Assembly: GCA_017644005.1 (NCBI GenBank)
Contig: JAEPMJ010000001.1
Coordinates: forward strand, 868,001-932,000
Direction of reading: 5' to 3'
DNA from: Rhizobiaceae bacterium
GTDB taxonomy: Bacteria; Pseudomonadota; Alphaproteobacteria; Rhizobiales; Rhizobiaceae
DNA length: 64,000 bases
Part shown: one piece after another, positions 7,843 to 15,794 of the stretch
Position numbering within the stretch: position 1 is the stretch's first letter
Layout of the letters: each line of letters opens with the position of its first letter
Translations under genes and position numbers: made by a program
The notes under the pieces: generated by a model
What the model was told of the DNA's origin: nothing
Databases searched by the model: none
What the model saw: the letters and a program-made list of their open reading frames with translations, nothing else

Positions 7843-8565
7843 TCAGATAGTGGTAAGGTCGCCGACCGCAACCACGGGGCCGGTCGGGGCGCCCGTCGGC
7901 GAGCCGCCGAGAGGTTCGAGGCTGATTGCGAAAGCCGCCCCCGCCTCGATGCGGCGCTTGAGCTCGCCGGTCACCGCCAGATGCACATTGGACCCGACCG
8001 GAATGACGCCGAGCGATGCGGGCGCATTGCCGCCTTCGATCACCCAAAGCTCAAAATCGCGTCCCTCGGCGCGGGCGCCGGTCACGTGCGACAGGCCGAC
8101 ATCCGATTTCGCGGCGTCGTAGACAACGAAATAATGGACATCGGTGTCGTCATGCGACAGCGACGCGACCAGCCGCTCGGTGGTGATACTGCCCGGGTCT
8201 ACCAGCAGATAAGGAATGGCAAGCGCAACGACCATTGCGACGAGCGCAGCGGCCGTAACCGTACGCCAGAAAGCGAGGCTGTCCCAGAAACCAACGCGCT
8301 GCAACGGCGCCGCGCCGCCTGCAAACAGCCTTCTGTCCAGCGCCTGCTTCAGGTCTGCCGGCGGCTCGACAGGCTCAAAAGCCTCCGCCATGCCGGATAG
8401 CCTGACCTCCCAGGCATCCACCTCGCGGGCAAATGCCGGATCAGAATCGATGCGCGCCGCCGCCTGGCTGCGCTCGGCATCCGGCAGGACGCCGAGAACA
8501 TATTCGGCGGCGAGCATGTTGCCGCCTCCGTTCTGTTCCATGTCCCTGTCGTCCACCGGTGTCAT
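7843..8565 (-). CDS. RskA-like anti-sigma factor, membrane-bound
   Basis: This 240-residue anti-sigma factor has an N-terminal cytoplasmic helical domain (about residues 17-80, with AAEYVLGVLPDAER, typical of the SigK-binding anti-sigma domain), one transmembrane helix (about 101-121) and a C-terminal extracytoplasmic RskA domain ending near GGSPTGAPTGPVVAV. No HxxxCxxC zinc motif is present, which separates it from ChrR/RsrA types. Its ATG overlaps the sigma-factor stop (ATGA), a standard translationally coupled sigma/anti-sigma arrangement. It is expected to hold the sigma factor at the membrane until a signal, probably regulated proteolysis, releases it; the mechanism is inferred from family behaviour. 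Confidence 0.9.
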   Translation of the reverse strand: MTPVDDRDMEQNGGGNMLAAEYVLGVLPDAERSQAAARIDSDPAFAREVDAWEVRLSGMAEAFEPVEPPADLKQALDRRLFAGGAAPLQRVGFWDSLAFWRTVTAAALVAMVVALAIPYLLVDPGSITTERLVASLSHDDTDVHYFVVYDAAKSDVGLSHVTGARAEGRDFELWVIEGGNAPASLGVIPVGSNVHLAVTGELKRRIEAGAAFAISLEPLGGSPTGAPTGPVVAVGDLTTI

Positions 8566-9101
8566 CGTTCCAGGCATTCCCTGAGTTTCAGCAGGCTGCG
8601 CCGCAGCCACGTCCGCATCGTGTTGAGCGGAACCGCGTACCGGTCCGCAAGTTCGGCGTAACTGTCGCCATTCAAATATGCACCGCGCACGGCGTCCGCG
8701 CGATCGGCCTCCAGTTCATCAAGGCAGTTGTCGATCGCCAGCCGTTCCCCGCTCGCAACCGCCATGGCTTCAGGCCCCGGAGCCGGGTCGGCGACGTCCA
8801 GAGCCTCATCAATATCGTCCGCAGCCGGCCGGCGGGCGCGAACCCGGTCGATCGAATGATTGCGCGCCACGGCTGCAAGCCACGAGATCGGGCTGAGATC
8901 GGAGACTGCGAAACGGTCTGCTTTCGTCCATATCTTGACGAAAACCTCCTGCAACGCCTCATCGGCCTCCGCCCTGTCATTCAAGATACGCAGACACACG
9001 CCGTAGAGTTTCGCGCTCGTTTGCCGGTAGAGCAAATCGAACGCGGCCCGGTCGCGCATGGAAACGCGGACGATGAGCTTGGAAATGTCCTGCGGCGTCA
9101 T
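8562..9101 (-). CDS. SigK-like ECF RNA polymerase sigma factor
   Basis: This ECF sigma factor of about 179 residues has region 2 (FDLLYRQTSAKLYGVCLRIL through ALQEVFVKIW, with the 2.4-like ISWLAAVARNHSIDRVR) and region 4 with a helix-turn-helix (YAELADRYAVPLNTMRTWLRRSLLKL). The short linker and RskA-type partner place it with the SigK group. Three cysteines lie at residues 36, 126 and 176 from this ATG. The latter two are 50 apart, the spacing I recall for the redox-active pair of mycobacterial SigK. GTG at 9107 would add two residues; neither start has a strong Shine-Dalgarno. It is first in the operon with the anti-sigma gene. Confidence 0.92.
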   Translation of the reverse strand: MTPQDISKLIVRVSMRDRAAFDLLYRQTSAKLYGVCLRILNDRAEADEALQEVFVKIWTKADRFAVSDLSPISWLAAVARNHSIDRVRARRPAADDIDEALDVADPAPGPEAMAVASGERLAIDNCLDELEADRADAVRGAYLNGDSYAELADRYAVPLNTMRTWLRRSLLKLRECLER

Positions 9102-9116
9102 TGACACCAGATTAGA

Positions 9117-9125
9117 GGGTCGCCG
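9117..9125 (-). promoter_or_regulatory. candidate promoter element upstream of sigma-factor gene (CGGCGACCC)
   Basis: Second copy of the nine-base element seen upstream of the fasciclin gene, here 16 bp before the sigma ATG on the minus strand. If it is a -10-type element the transcript would be almost leaderless, which would fit the lack of a ribosome binding site. The assignment is speculative. Confidence 0.28.
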
Positions 9126-9214
9126 AACATTTGCAATGATGCAGACGGCGACATGCGCGAACGTTGCGTCTCACCGCATGCCATCCTACCCTCCCGTATC
9201 AGCGGAGAGGGTTC

Positions 9215-10714
9215 ATGGGCATCGACAAGTTGCTTTGGTCGCACGACGCGACTTTTCTCGCGCGTCAGGTCAACAAGGGGGCACTCGATCCGGCAGAACT
9301 GGTCAACGCGGCGATTGCACGTACCGAACTGGTCAATCCCGAACTCAACGCAGTGGCCGAGAAGCTCTATGACCGGGCGCGGGAACGCGCAAAGTCGGTT
9401 GACCGCAAGCTGCCCCTAGCCGGCGTGCCCTTTGCAATCAAGGATTTGGCTATCGCACAGCGCGGCGTGGCGACACATTCGGGCAGCCGCGTGCAGCCTT
9501 TTGTGCCCGATTTCGATTCCGTTCTCACGGAGCGCTACCTGGCGGCCGGGTTGATTCCGATAGCGACCAGCACAAGCCCAGAGCATGGGCTGCGGCTGGT
9601 AACGGAGTCCAAGGCGTTCGGCCCAACCAGAAGCCCATGGAACACCAACCACACAACCGGCGGCTCGTCCGGCGGATCGGCCTCGCTGGTTGCGGCCGGG
9701 GTGGTACCGGCTGCACATGCGTCAGATGGCGGCGGGTCAATCCGGGTGCCGGCGGCGACGACCGGCCTCGTCGGAATGAAGGTGTCGCGCGGCCGGGTGC
9801 CGCTGACGCCGATTGCGTCGGAAAGCTGGTACGGGTTCGTGGTCGATCACGCAGTCACACGCTCAGTACGCGACAGCGCTCTTCTGCTCGACCTGACCCA
9901 TGGGCCTGACCCGCTTTCGCCTTATCAGGCCTTTCAGCCGCAAAAGGGCACGTTCCTGCAGGCAGCAAAGAGGAACCCCGGTAAGCTGGCCGTCGCCGTC
10001 TACCGGGCATCGCCACTCGGCCTGCCGGTTTCAGACGAGACGATGGCTGCTCTCGATACGGCGATAACGCTCGCCCGCGAAGGCGGGCACAGTGTCGAAG
10101 AGATCGACCTCCCCATGGTCAACCGCGATTTCATCGCAGATTTCGCGCGCTCCGTCGCTTCGTCGGTAGCCGGGCAGATGCGGCTGGAGGCAACGCGTGT
10201 CGGTCATAAAGTGATCGGCAAAATCGAGCGCGCGACGCGGGTGTTGGCAAGGCTGGGCAATCTGCTGCCGGCCGGCGAGGTCTATGAAGGTGTCCAGCGG
10301 CTGCATGCGGCCTCGCGCGACATCATCAGAACGACCGCAAAATACGATGCTGTGCTGATGCCGGTGATCGCGCATCCGCCGGTCAAGGTCGGCCAGATGG
10401 ATGCCAGCGGCATGGACGAGGTTCTGGAAAACCTCCTCGACAAGCTGCACCTGACCCGGCTTCTGAAGCTTGACCCCTTTCTCGGCCAGCTGATGGACAA
10501 GAGCCTCTGGTTCACGCACTGGACGCCAATCCAGAATGTGACCGGACAACCGGCTATCTCGTTGCCTGTCCATGTCACGGAAACCGGGCTGCCGCTTGGT
10601 ATCCAGGCGGTCGGACGTCCTGGCGACGAGGAGACCCTGTATTCACTCGCCGGGCAGATCGAGAAACTCTCGGGATGGCTGGAGCGGCGTGCACCTTTTC
10701 ACGTTCCGCAATAA
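9215..10714 (+). CDS. amidase signature family enzyme
   Basis: The 499-residue protein carries the amidase-signature Ser-cisSer-Lys triad: Lys76 in VPFAIKDLA, the glycine/serine loop TGGSSGGSASL (about 149-158) supplying the cis-Ser, and the nucleophile Ser175 in DGGGSIRVPA. The family hydrolyses amide bonds in substrates from acetamide to 6-aminohexanoate dimers, and also includes GatA. Because no gatB or gatC is near, GatA is unlikely. ATG 9215 has GGAGAGGG just upstream. It is divergent from the sigma-factor gene. The specificity cannot be read from the sequence. Confidence 0.9.
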   Translation: MGIDKLLWSHDATFLARQVNKGALDPAELVNAAIARTELVNPELNAVAEKLYDRARERAKSVDRKLPLAGVPFAIKDLAIAQRGVATHSGSRVQPFVPDFDSVLTERYLAAGLIPIATSTSPEHGLRLVTESKAFGPTRSPWNTNHTTGGSSGGSASLVAAGVVPAAHASDGGGSIRVPAATTGLVGMKVSRGRVPLTPIASESWYGFVVDHAVTRSVRDSALLLDLTHGPDPLSPYQAFQPQKGTFLQAAKRNPGKLAVAVYRASPLGLPVSDETMAALDTAITLAREGGHSVEEIDLPMVNRDFIADFARSVASSVAGQMRLEATRVGHKVIGKIERATRVLARLGNLLPAGEVYEGVQRLHAASRDIIRTTAKYDAVLMPVIAHPPVKVGQMDASGMDEVLENLLDKLHLTRLLKLDPFLGQLMDKSLWFTHWTPIQNVTGQPAISLPVHVTETGLPLGIQAVGRPGDEETLYSLAGQIEKLSGWLERRAPFHVPQ

Positions 10715-10785
10715 GCGATGCGCCGTTTGCGGGCGGCCGCGAATGCCGATAAGAGACTGGCGATATTTCCCCGCCCGAGGATGAA

Positions 10786-11682
10786 ATGACCATCGACACT
10801 GCCGCCAATCCCGCAGAACAGGCACGGCTCCTCTCCGCCGCCCTGCCCTACATGCAGCGCTACGAGAACAAGACCGTCGTCATCAAGTATGGCGGCCACG
10901 CCATGGGCGACGCCGATCTCGGACGCGCATTCGCGCGCGACGTTGCGCTGTTGAAGCAATCCGGCGTGAACCCCATTGTCGTGCATGGCGGCGGGCCGCA
11001 GATCGCAGCGATGCTGGCCAAGATGGGCATTGAATCCAAGTTCGAGGGCGGCCTGCGCGTAACCGACGCCAAGACGGTGGAGATCGTCGAAATGGTGCTC
11101 GCCGGCTCGATCAACAAGGAGATCGTCGCGCTCATCAATGCCGAGGGCGAATGGGCGATCGGCCTGTGCGGCAAGGACGGCAACATGGTCTTCGCCGAAA
11201 AGGCGCACAAGACCGTGCGCGACCCCGACAGCAATATCGAGCGGGTGCTCGATCTCGGCTTTGTCGGCGAGCCGGCAGAGGTGGACCGCACGTTGCTCGA
11301 TCTGCTTGCAGGGTCGGAAATGATCCCGGTGATCGCTCCCGTGGCGCCCGGGCGCGACGGTCACACCTACAATGTCAACGCCGATACGTTTGCCGGGGCT
11401 ATCGCCGGCGCCGTGCAGGCATCGCGCCTGCTGTTCCTCACCGACGTGCCGGGCGTGCTGGACAAGAACAAAAAACTCATCGACGAATTGACCGTGGCTG
11501 AAGCAAAAGCGCTGATCGCAGACGGCACGATCGCCGGCGGGATGATCCCCAAAGTGGAAACCTGCATCGACGCGATCGACCGCGGCGTGGAGGGTGTGGT
11601 CATTCTCAACGGCAAGACACCGCATGCCGTGCTTCTGGAGCTCTTTACCGAACACGGCGCCGGCACGCTGCTGGTGCCATAG
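10786..11682 (+). CDS. argB: acetylglutamate kinase
   Basis: ArgB phosphorylates N-acetyl-L-glutamate, the second step of arginine biosynthesis. The 298-residue protein has the amino-acid kinase fold motifs KYGGHAM (phosphate-binding lysine), VHGGGPQI (substrate loop), the region [13 protein letters not shown] and [12 protein letters not shown]. The N-terminal extension before the first strand (about 25 residues, with [10 protein letters not shown]) is typical of arginine-sensitive hexameric enzymes, suggesting feedback inhibition. In related genomes argB usually follows engB directly; here the msrB-to-amidase block intervenes. It converges with the Lrp-family gene, with a 3-bp gap. Confidence 0.98.
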   Translation: MTIDTAANPAEQARLLSAALPYMQRYENKTVVIKYGGHAMGDADLGRAFARDVALLKQSGVNPIVVHGGGPQIAAMLAKMGIESKFEGGLRVTDAKTVEIVEMVLAGSINKEIVALINAEGEWAIGLCGKDGNMVFAEKAHKTVRDPDSNIERVLDLGFVGEPAEVDRTLLDLLAGSEMIPVIAPVAPGRDGHTYNVNADTFAGAIAGAVQASRLLFLTDVPGVLDKNKKLIDELTVAEAKALIADGTIAGGMIPKVETCIDAIDRGVEGVVILNGKTPHAVLLELFTEHGAGTLLVP

Positions 11683-11685
11683 CGC

Positions 11686-12162
11686 CTACCGCCGCAAATG
11701 CGAAAGCGGTACGCGGTACGGTCCCTTGATATTCGAAAGCACGAGTTGGGTGTGCACGTCCCGCACCCCTTTCAGCCGCATCAACCGCTTCATGATGAAG
11801 TCGTTGAGGTCGTCGACAGTGGGCACCATGACATGCAGCAGAAAGTCGTGGTCGCCGGTCATCGTCCAACAGGACGTCACCTCGTCCATGTCCTGAACGG
11901 CGGCTATGAAGAGTTCGGGCGACTCGTCGCTGTGGCTGACCAGCCGCACCTGCACGAACACTTCCACCGCCAGACCCACCGCGCGGCGGCTGATGACCGC
12001 CTGGAACCCTTTCAGAATTCCTGTTTCGCGCAGTGAATCGAAGCGGCGCGCGCAAGGCGTGGTCGACAACCCGATCTCCTGCGCCAGCTCCGAAACCGGC
12101 TTGCGCCCGTCCTTCTGCAACGCTTCGAGCATCGCAACTTCAAATTCGTCCAACCGAGGCAT
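11686..12162 (-). CDS. Lrp/AsnC family transcriptional regulator (probable phhA regulator)
   Basis: This 158-residue regulator has an N-terminal winged helix-turn-helix (LDEFEVAMLEALQKDGRK then VSELAQEIGLSTTPCARRFDSL) and a C-terminal RAM/AsnC ligand domain (about 68-150, with MTGDHDFLLHVMVPTVDDLNDF). Such proteins assemble as octamers and sense amino acids. It is divergent from phenylalanine hydroxylase (12301), and a 10-bp perfect inverted repeat covers its own start region. Control of phhA and itself, with phenylalanine or tyrosine as ligand, is therefore the likely role (inference). ATG 12162 has GGAG upstream; GTG 12168 is an alternative. Confidence 0.93.
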   Translation of the reverse strand: MPRLDEFEVAMLEALQKDGRKPVSELAQEIGLSTTPCARRFDSLRETGILKGFQAVISRRAVGLAVEVFVQVRLVSHSDESPELFIAAVQDMDEVTSCWTMTGDHDFLLHVMVPTVDDLNDFIMKRLMRLKGVRDVHTQLVLSNIKGPYRVPLSHLRR

Positions 12163-12196
12163 ATTCACTCCATTCTTACGTCTTTCGAGTGAATAT
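12161..12196. promoter_or_regulatory. inverted-repeat operator in the lrp-phhA divergent region
   Basis: ATATTCACTC (12161-12170) and GAGTGAATAT (12187-12196) form a perfect 10-bp inverted repeat with a 16-bp spacer, so the arm centres are 26 bp apart. The left arm covers the regulator's start codon and ribosome binding site. This fits an Lrp-type autoregulatory and divergent operator. The repeat is directly visible; its function is inferred from position. Confidence 0.65.
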
Positions 12197-12300
12197 ACCT
12201 CCGTTCCTCGCTCAATGCGTCTAAAAAAGCAAAAGCAAGCATCGGCTTCCCGTTATCATGACAAGCAGAATCCACCATCGATCATGGGAGGCGAAGAACC

Positions 12301-13134
12301 ATGGAAATCAGCGTTCAGGACTATGCGCGCGAATGCGCCGAACAAGGGTTGCGCGGCGACTACCTTGCCTGCCGCAGCGACTTCACAGTCGAGCAGTCCT
12401 ACGACTATGACGACGCGCAGCAGCGCGTCTGGCGGCTGCTGTGCGACCGGCAGACGGAGCTCACCCAGCGGCTGGCGCATAAATCCTATCTCGACGGCGT
12501 AGAGGCTCTTGGCCTGCTGGAACGCATCCCGGATTTCGATGAGGTCAGCGACAAGCTGCGGGCCCGCACCGGCTGGGAGCTGGTCGCTGTGCCCGGCCTG
12601 ATTCCGGCACAACCGTTCTTCGACCATCTCGCCAACCGCCGCTTTCCGGTGACCAACTGGCTGAGGCACGAAGACGAGCTCGACTACATCGTCGAGCCCG
12701 ACATGTTCCACGATTTCTTCGGCCATGTGCCGATCCTCACCCAGCCGCAATTCGCCGATTTCATGCAGATGTACGGCGCACGCGCCGGCGACGCGATCGC
12801 ACTCGGCGGCGACGAGATGATCACCCGGCTTTACTGGTACACGTCCGAGTTCGGCCTCATCCAGGAACCCGGCGGTCCGATGAAGGCCTTCGGCGCCGGG
12901 CTGATGTCGTCCTACAGCGAGCTCAAGTTCGCTGTCGAAAGTGCCGACGCGCACCGTGTGCCATTCGACATCGAGACGGTGATGCGCACCGGCTACGAGA
13001 TCGACAAGTTCCAGCGCGCCTATTTCGTCCTGCCCTCCTTCGAGGCGTTGAGCGAAGCCTTCAGCGCACTCGATCTCGAGGCTTTGGTGAAACGCTGGAA
13101 GGATGCAGAGCCGCTCGACCCGGCGACTGTCTGA
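12301..13134 (+). CDS. phhA: phenylalanine 4-monooxygenase
   Basis: This tetrahydropterin-dependent, iron-containing enzyme converts phenylalanine to tyrosine. The 277-residue, single-domain bacterial form is complete. The iron ligands His137 and His142 lie in PDMFHDFFGHVP, and Glu183 in YWYTSEFGL; the 2-His-1-Glu facial triad is intact. There is no N-terminal ACT domain, as expected in bacteria. The divergent Lrp gene and the operator between them suggest induction by aromatic amino acids. pheA, which feeds phenylalanine synthesis, lies elsewhere in the window. It converges with the EamA transporter gene, whose stop is directly adjacent. Confidence 0.97.
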   Translation: MEISVQDYARECAEQGLRGDYLACRSDFTVEQSYDYDDAQQRVWRLLCDRQTELTQRLAHKSYLDGVEALGLLERIPDFDEVSDKLRARTGWELVAVPGLIPAQPFFDHLANRRFPVTNWLRHEDELDYIVEPDMFHDFFGHVPILTQPQFADFMQMYGARAGDAIALGGDEMITRLYWYTSEFGLIQEPGGPMKAFGAGLMSSYSELKFAVESADAHRVPFDIETVMRTGYEIDKFQRAYFVLPSFEALSEAFSALDLEALVKRWKDAEPLDPATV

Positions 13135-14040
13135 CTAGCCCAGCAGCACCAGAACGACGATACCGGCCACGATCAGCAGGCAGCCGGCGGTTTCCAGAAG
13201 AGTGATCTTCTCGCGGAAGAAAAACACCGACGCCGCAAAGGTGAACAGCATCTCGACCTGCGCAAGCGCCTTCACGATTGCCGCCTGCTGCAAGGTCATG
13301 GCCGTGAACCAGCCGAATGACGCGCTGGCGCCTGCGAAGCCCGTGAACAGGGCCGGGCGCCAGGCGCGTGCAACACGGCCAAGCTCGGCGCGGTCGCGCC
13401 AGATCATCCAGCACGCCATGATCCCCGACTGGAATAAGATCACCCACAAAAGCGTGTAGGCCGCCTGCATCAGCGCGTGGGGGCCGCCGAGCGACAGAGA
13501 TGCGGCGCGGTAGGCGACCGCCGCGACGCCGAAGAGAGTGCCCGACGCCAGGCCGATCAGCGCATTGCGGCTGAGCACCGCTGTGAAAAGGTTACGCAAG
13601 CTTTTCGGTTCGTGCGCCACCGAGATCAGCATCACGCCAAAGACCGTGATCGCAATCGCCGCCAGCGCCCCGGCCGAGGGCCATTCCGCCAGAATGAGAA
13701 GCCCGAATATCGCGGCCTGCGCCGGCTCGGTGCGCGAATAGGCAGTGCCAACAGCGAAATTGCGAAACGAGAACAGGTAGATCAGCAGGAAGGTCGCGCC
13801 GATCTGCGTCAATCCACCGACCATCGCCCACACCAGGAATGTGCTGTTCGCCGCAGGCAGACGGTATCCAAGGCCGACATTCAGAAGCGCAACGAAGGCA
13901 ACCGCGAAGGGTACGCCAAAACCGAAACGCACGAAGGTGGCACCGGTCGTGCCCATCACCGATTTGAGATGCTTCTGCGTCGCCGAGCGCAGGTTCTGCA
14001 GGAACGCCGCAGCGATTGTTATGGGTATCCAGAGTTCCAT
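13135..14040 (-). CDS. EamA/DMT superfamily transporter
   Basis: The 301-residue inner-membrane protein has about ten transmembrane segments arranged as two EamA repeats. The first covers about residues 1-140, and the second starts near ALIGLASGTLFGVAAVAYRAASLSL. The drug/metabolite transporter superfamily typically exports amino acids, metabolites or drugs. Features such as RTEPAQAAIFGLLILAEW and a closing AGCLLIVAGIVVLVLLG match family ends. Its 3' end abuts phhA, raising the possibility of aromatic compound export, but convergent orientation gives no functional support. The substrate is unknown. Confidence 0.88.
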   Translation of the reverse strand: MELWIPITIAAAFLQNLRSATQKHLKSVMGTTGATFVRFGFGVPFAVAFVALLNVGLGYRLPAANSTFLVWAMVGGLTQIGATFLLIYLFSFRNFAVGTAYSRTEPAQAAIFGLLILAEWPSAGALAAIAITVFGVMLISVAHEPKSLRNLFTAVLSRNALIGLASGTLFGVAAVAYRAASLSLGGPHALMQAAYTLLWVILFQSGIMACWMIWRDRAELGRVARAWRPALFTGFAGASASFGWFTAMTLQQAAIVKALAQVEMLFTFAASVFFFREKITLLETAGCLLIVAGIVVLVLLG

Positions 14041-14144
14041 TGGCGGTAGCGAAGACGGAAAAGGAGGCCGTATTGTCTAACCGCGATCATCCATGCCACG
14101 CAACGTCGCCACTTGCCGCCCGGTGACGTTCTGCGACGCCTCCG

Positions 14145-14927
14145 TCAGGCTGCCTTGGCCATCCGGGGTTCGAAGACCACCCGGTTTCGACCCTTGCGCT
14201 TTGCTGCATAAAGCCGTCCATCCGCCTCACGCATCAGGTCCGAGAGCTCCATTCCCGGAACATGGCTTGCAGCTCCCAGACTGACGGTGAGTTGCACCAT
14301 CGCACCGTTACCGGGATTGAACCTGATGTTTTGCACCGCATGCCTGATGCGCTGCGCCACCTCCATGGAACGAGCCGGCGTTGTGTCCTTCAGGAAGACC
14401 GCGAATTCCTCGCCACCAATACGGCCGCACAAATCGGAGTCCTCCAGAGCGCCACTAATCGCTCCTGCGATTGCTTTCAAAGCCTCGTCTCCGATGAGGT
14501 GGCCATAGGTGTCGTTGATGCGCTTGAAGAAATCCGCATCGATGATCATCAGCGTGCCGCTATCAACACTGCTGCGGCGCTGCTCCAGTGCCGAGAAAAA
14601 CCCCTCGCGGTTCAGCATACCGGTCAGATCATCGTGCCGCGCGGCCTCTGACAACCTGCTGTGCGCTACGGCGAGTTCCGCGTGGGCTCCTGCGAGACGC
14701 TCATGCGCCTTGCGCAGTTCCTCATGCGCATCACTCAGCCGCTTGCTGTTGAGATTGCTCCACAATGTCACTGGCGTGGCGATGATCAACGGGCAAATCA
14801 CGCACATGGCTAGTGCAGTCGGGCCAAATGTCGAGCCGAACAGCGGAAGCAACAGTGCGCCTATCGCCACCGACGCGGCGACCGAGCCAAGCGCGGCTAT
14901 GATGGACTTTCCCAGTACACGCTGCAT
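14145..14927 (-). CDS. membrane-anchored diguanylate cyclase (GGDEF)
   Basis: The 260-residue protein has two N-terminal transmembrane helices (about residues 8-30 and 36-56), a coiled-coil of repeated A-H-x-E/R-L heptads (about 62-96) and a GGDEF domain (about 97-255). The catalytic loop is GGEEF (171-175), the active form. Entry motif DDLTGMLNREGF and FFKRINDTYGHLIGD are intact, so it should synthesise cyclic di-GMP from two GTP. No RxxD inhibitory site is seen five residues before the loop. No sensor domain other than the short membrane region is present, so the input is unknown. Cyclic di-GMP control of the downstream tad pilus is possible but unsupported by position. Confidence 0.93.
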   Translation of the reverse strand: MQRVLGKSIIAALGSVAASVAIGALLLPLFGSTFGPTALAMCVICPLIIATPVTLWSNLNSKRLSDAHEELRKAHERLAGAHAELAVAHSRLSEAARHDDLTGMLNREGFFSALEQRRSSVDSGTLMIIDADFFKRINDTYGHLIGDEALKAIAGAISGALEDSDLCGRIGGEEFAVFLKDTTPARSMEVAQRIRHAVQNIRFNPGNGAMVQLTVSLGAASHVPGMELSDLMREADGRLYAAKRKGRNRVVFEPRMAKAA

Positions 14928-15031
14928 TGAAATCTCCCCAGTGACGGGAGTTCTATCGCAATCGACTCAAATCCATGTTTCAGAATTCGATAAAATTGGA
15001 ACGATCTGCCGGAATCGTGCCATAGGGACGC

Positions 15032-15754
15032 ATGACCAATCAGCCTGACGCAAGAGCCTTCTCCCATATTCGGGAGTGGGTATTCGACCTCGACAACACG
15101 CTTTACCCGCATCATTCGAACCTGTTCGCGCAGGTCGATGTGCGCATTACGACATTTGTTTCCGAACTGCTTTCGCTGCCGCGCGATGAGGCGCGCGCGC
15201 TGCAGAAAGAGCTCTACCGGGACTACGGCACAACCATGAACGGGCTAATGGCGCTACACGGCATCGACCCCGACGACTTCCTGCAAAAGGTGCACGACAT
15301 CGACTATTCGGGCCTTGCACCGGACCCCACATTGGGCGACGCGATCCGGGCTCTGCCGGGCCGCAAGTTCATCTTCACCAATGGCGACCGCGGACATGCC
15401 GAGCGCACCGCTCGGCAACTCGGAATTCTCGATCATTTCGACGAAATTTTCGACATCATCGCCGCAGGGCATGAACCGAAGCCGGCAGCCGCCACCTATG
15501 GCCGCTTCCTCGAGCGCCATGGTGTGGAACCTGCGCACGCGGCGATGTTCGAAGATCTCGGCCGCAATCTGGAAGTGCCGAAATCGCTCGGCATGCGCAC
15601 TGTGCTGATCGTGCCTCGAAATTTCGAACCGACATTCAGCGAGATATGGGAGCGCGACACCGCATATGAGGATGCGGTCGATTTCGTGACCGACGATCTT
15701 GCCACGTTCCTGACATCGATCATGGGCGCATGCGAAAGGGCAGAGGGAAAATAG
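15032..15754 (+). CDS. HAD-family pyrimidine 5'-nucleotidase-like hydrolase
   Basis: This 240-residue haloacid dehalogenase-superfamily protein has the nucleophile motif VFDLDNTLY (Asp19 and Asp21) followed by an SDT1/Phm8-like helical cap. Motif II is FTNGDRGHAERTARQLG and motif III/IV is around GHEPKPAAATYGRFLE and MFEDLGRNLEVPKSLGM. This arrangement is the pyrimidine 5'-nucleotidase group that hydrolyses UMP/CMP-type nucleotides; the exact substrate is inferred from family likeness. In related rhizobia the gene sits between argB and dapD, as here. A strong hairpin follows its stop. Confidence 0.9.
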   Translation: MTNQPDARAFSHIREWVFDLDNTLYPHHSNLFAQVDVRITTFVSELLSLPRDEARALQKELYRDYGTTMNGLMALHGIDPDDFLQKVHDIDYSGLAPDPTLGDAIRALPGRKFIFTNGDRGHAERTARQLGILDHFDEIFDIIAAGHEPKPAAATYGRFLERHGVEPAHAAMFEDLGRNLEVPKSLGMRTVLIVPRNFEPTFSEIWERDTAYEDAVDFVTDDLATFLTSIMGACERAEGK

Positions 15755-15777
15755 CCGGGCGCAGTTCTGCGCCCGGC
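15754..15777. terminator. bidirectional hairpin between HAD gene and ycnI-pcuAC fusion
   Basis: GCCGGGCGCA/TGCGCCCGGC forms a perfect 10-bp stem around GTTC, starting at the last base of the HAD stop codon. On the minus strand it is followed by TATTTTCCC, giving an intrinsic terminator for the copper-protein operon. On the plus strand it may also stop the HAD transcript. Confidence 0.65.
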
Positions 15778-15794
15778 CGGCCTCCCAGCGCTGG

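Noticed and set aside
9215..10714. Amidase as GatA of the Glu-tRNA amidotransferase
   Set aside because: No gatB or gatC is adjacent, and the same signature is shared by many general amidases.
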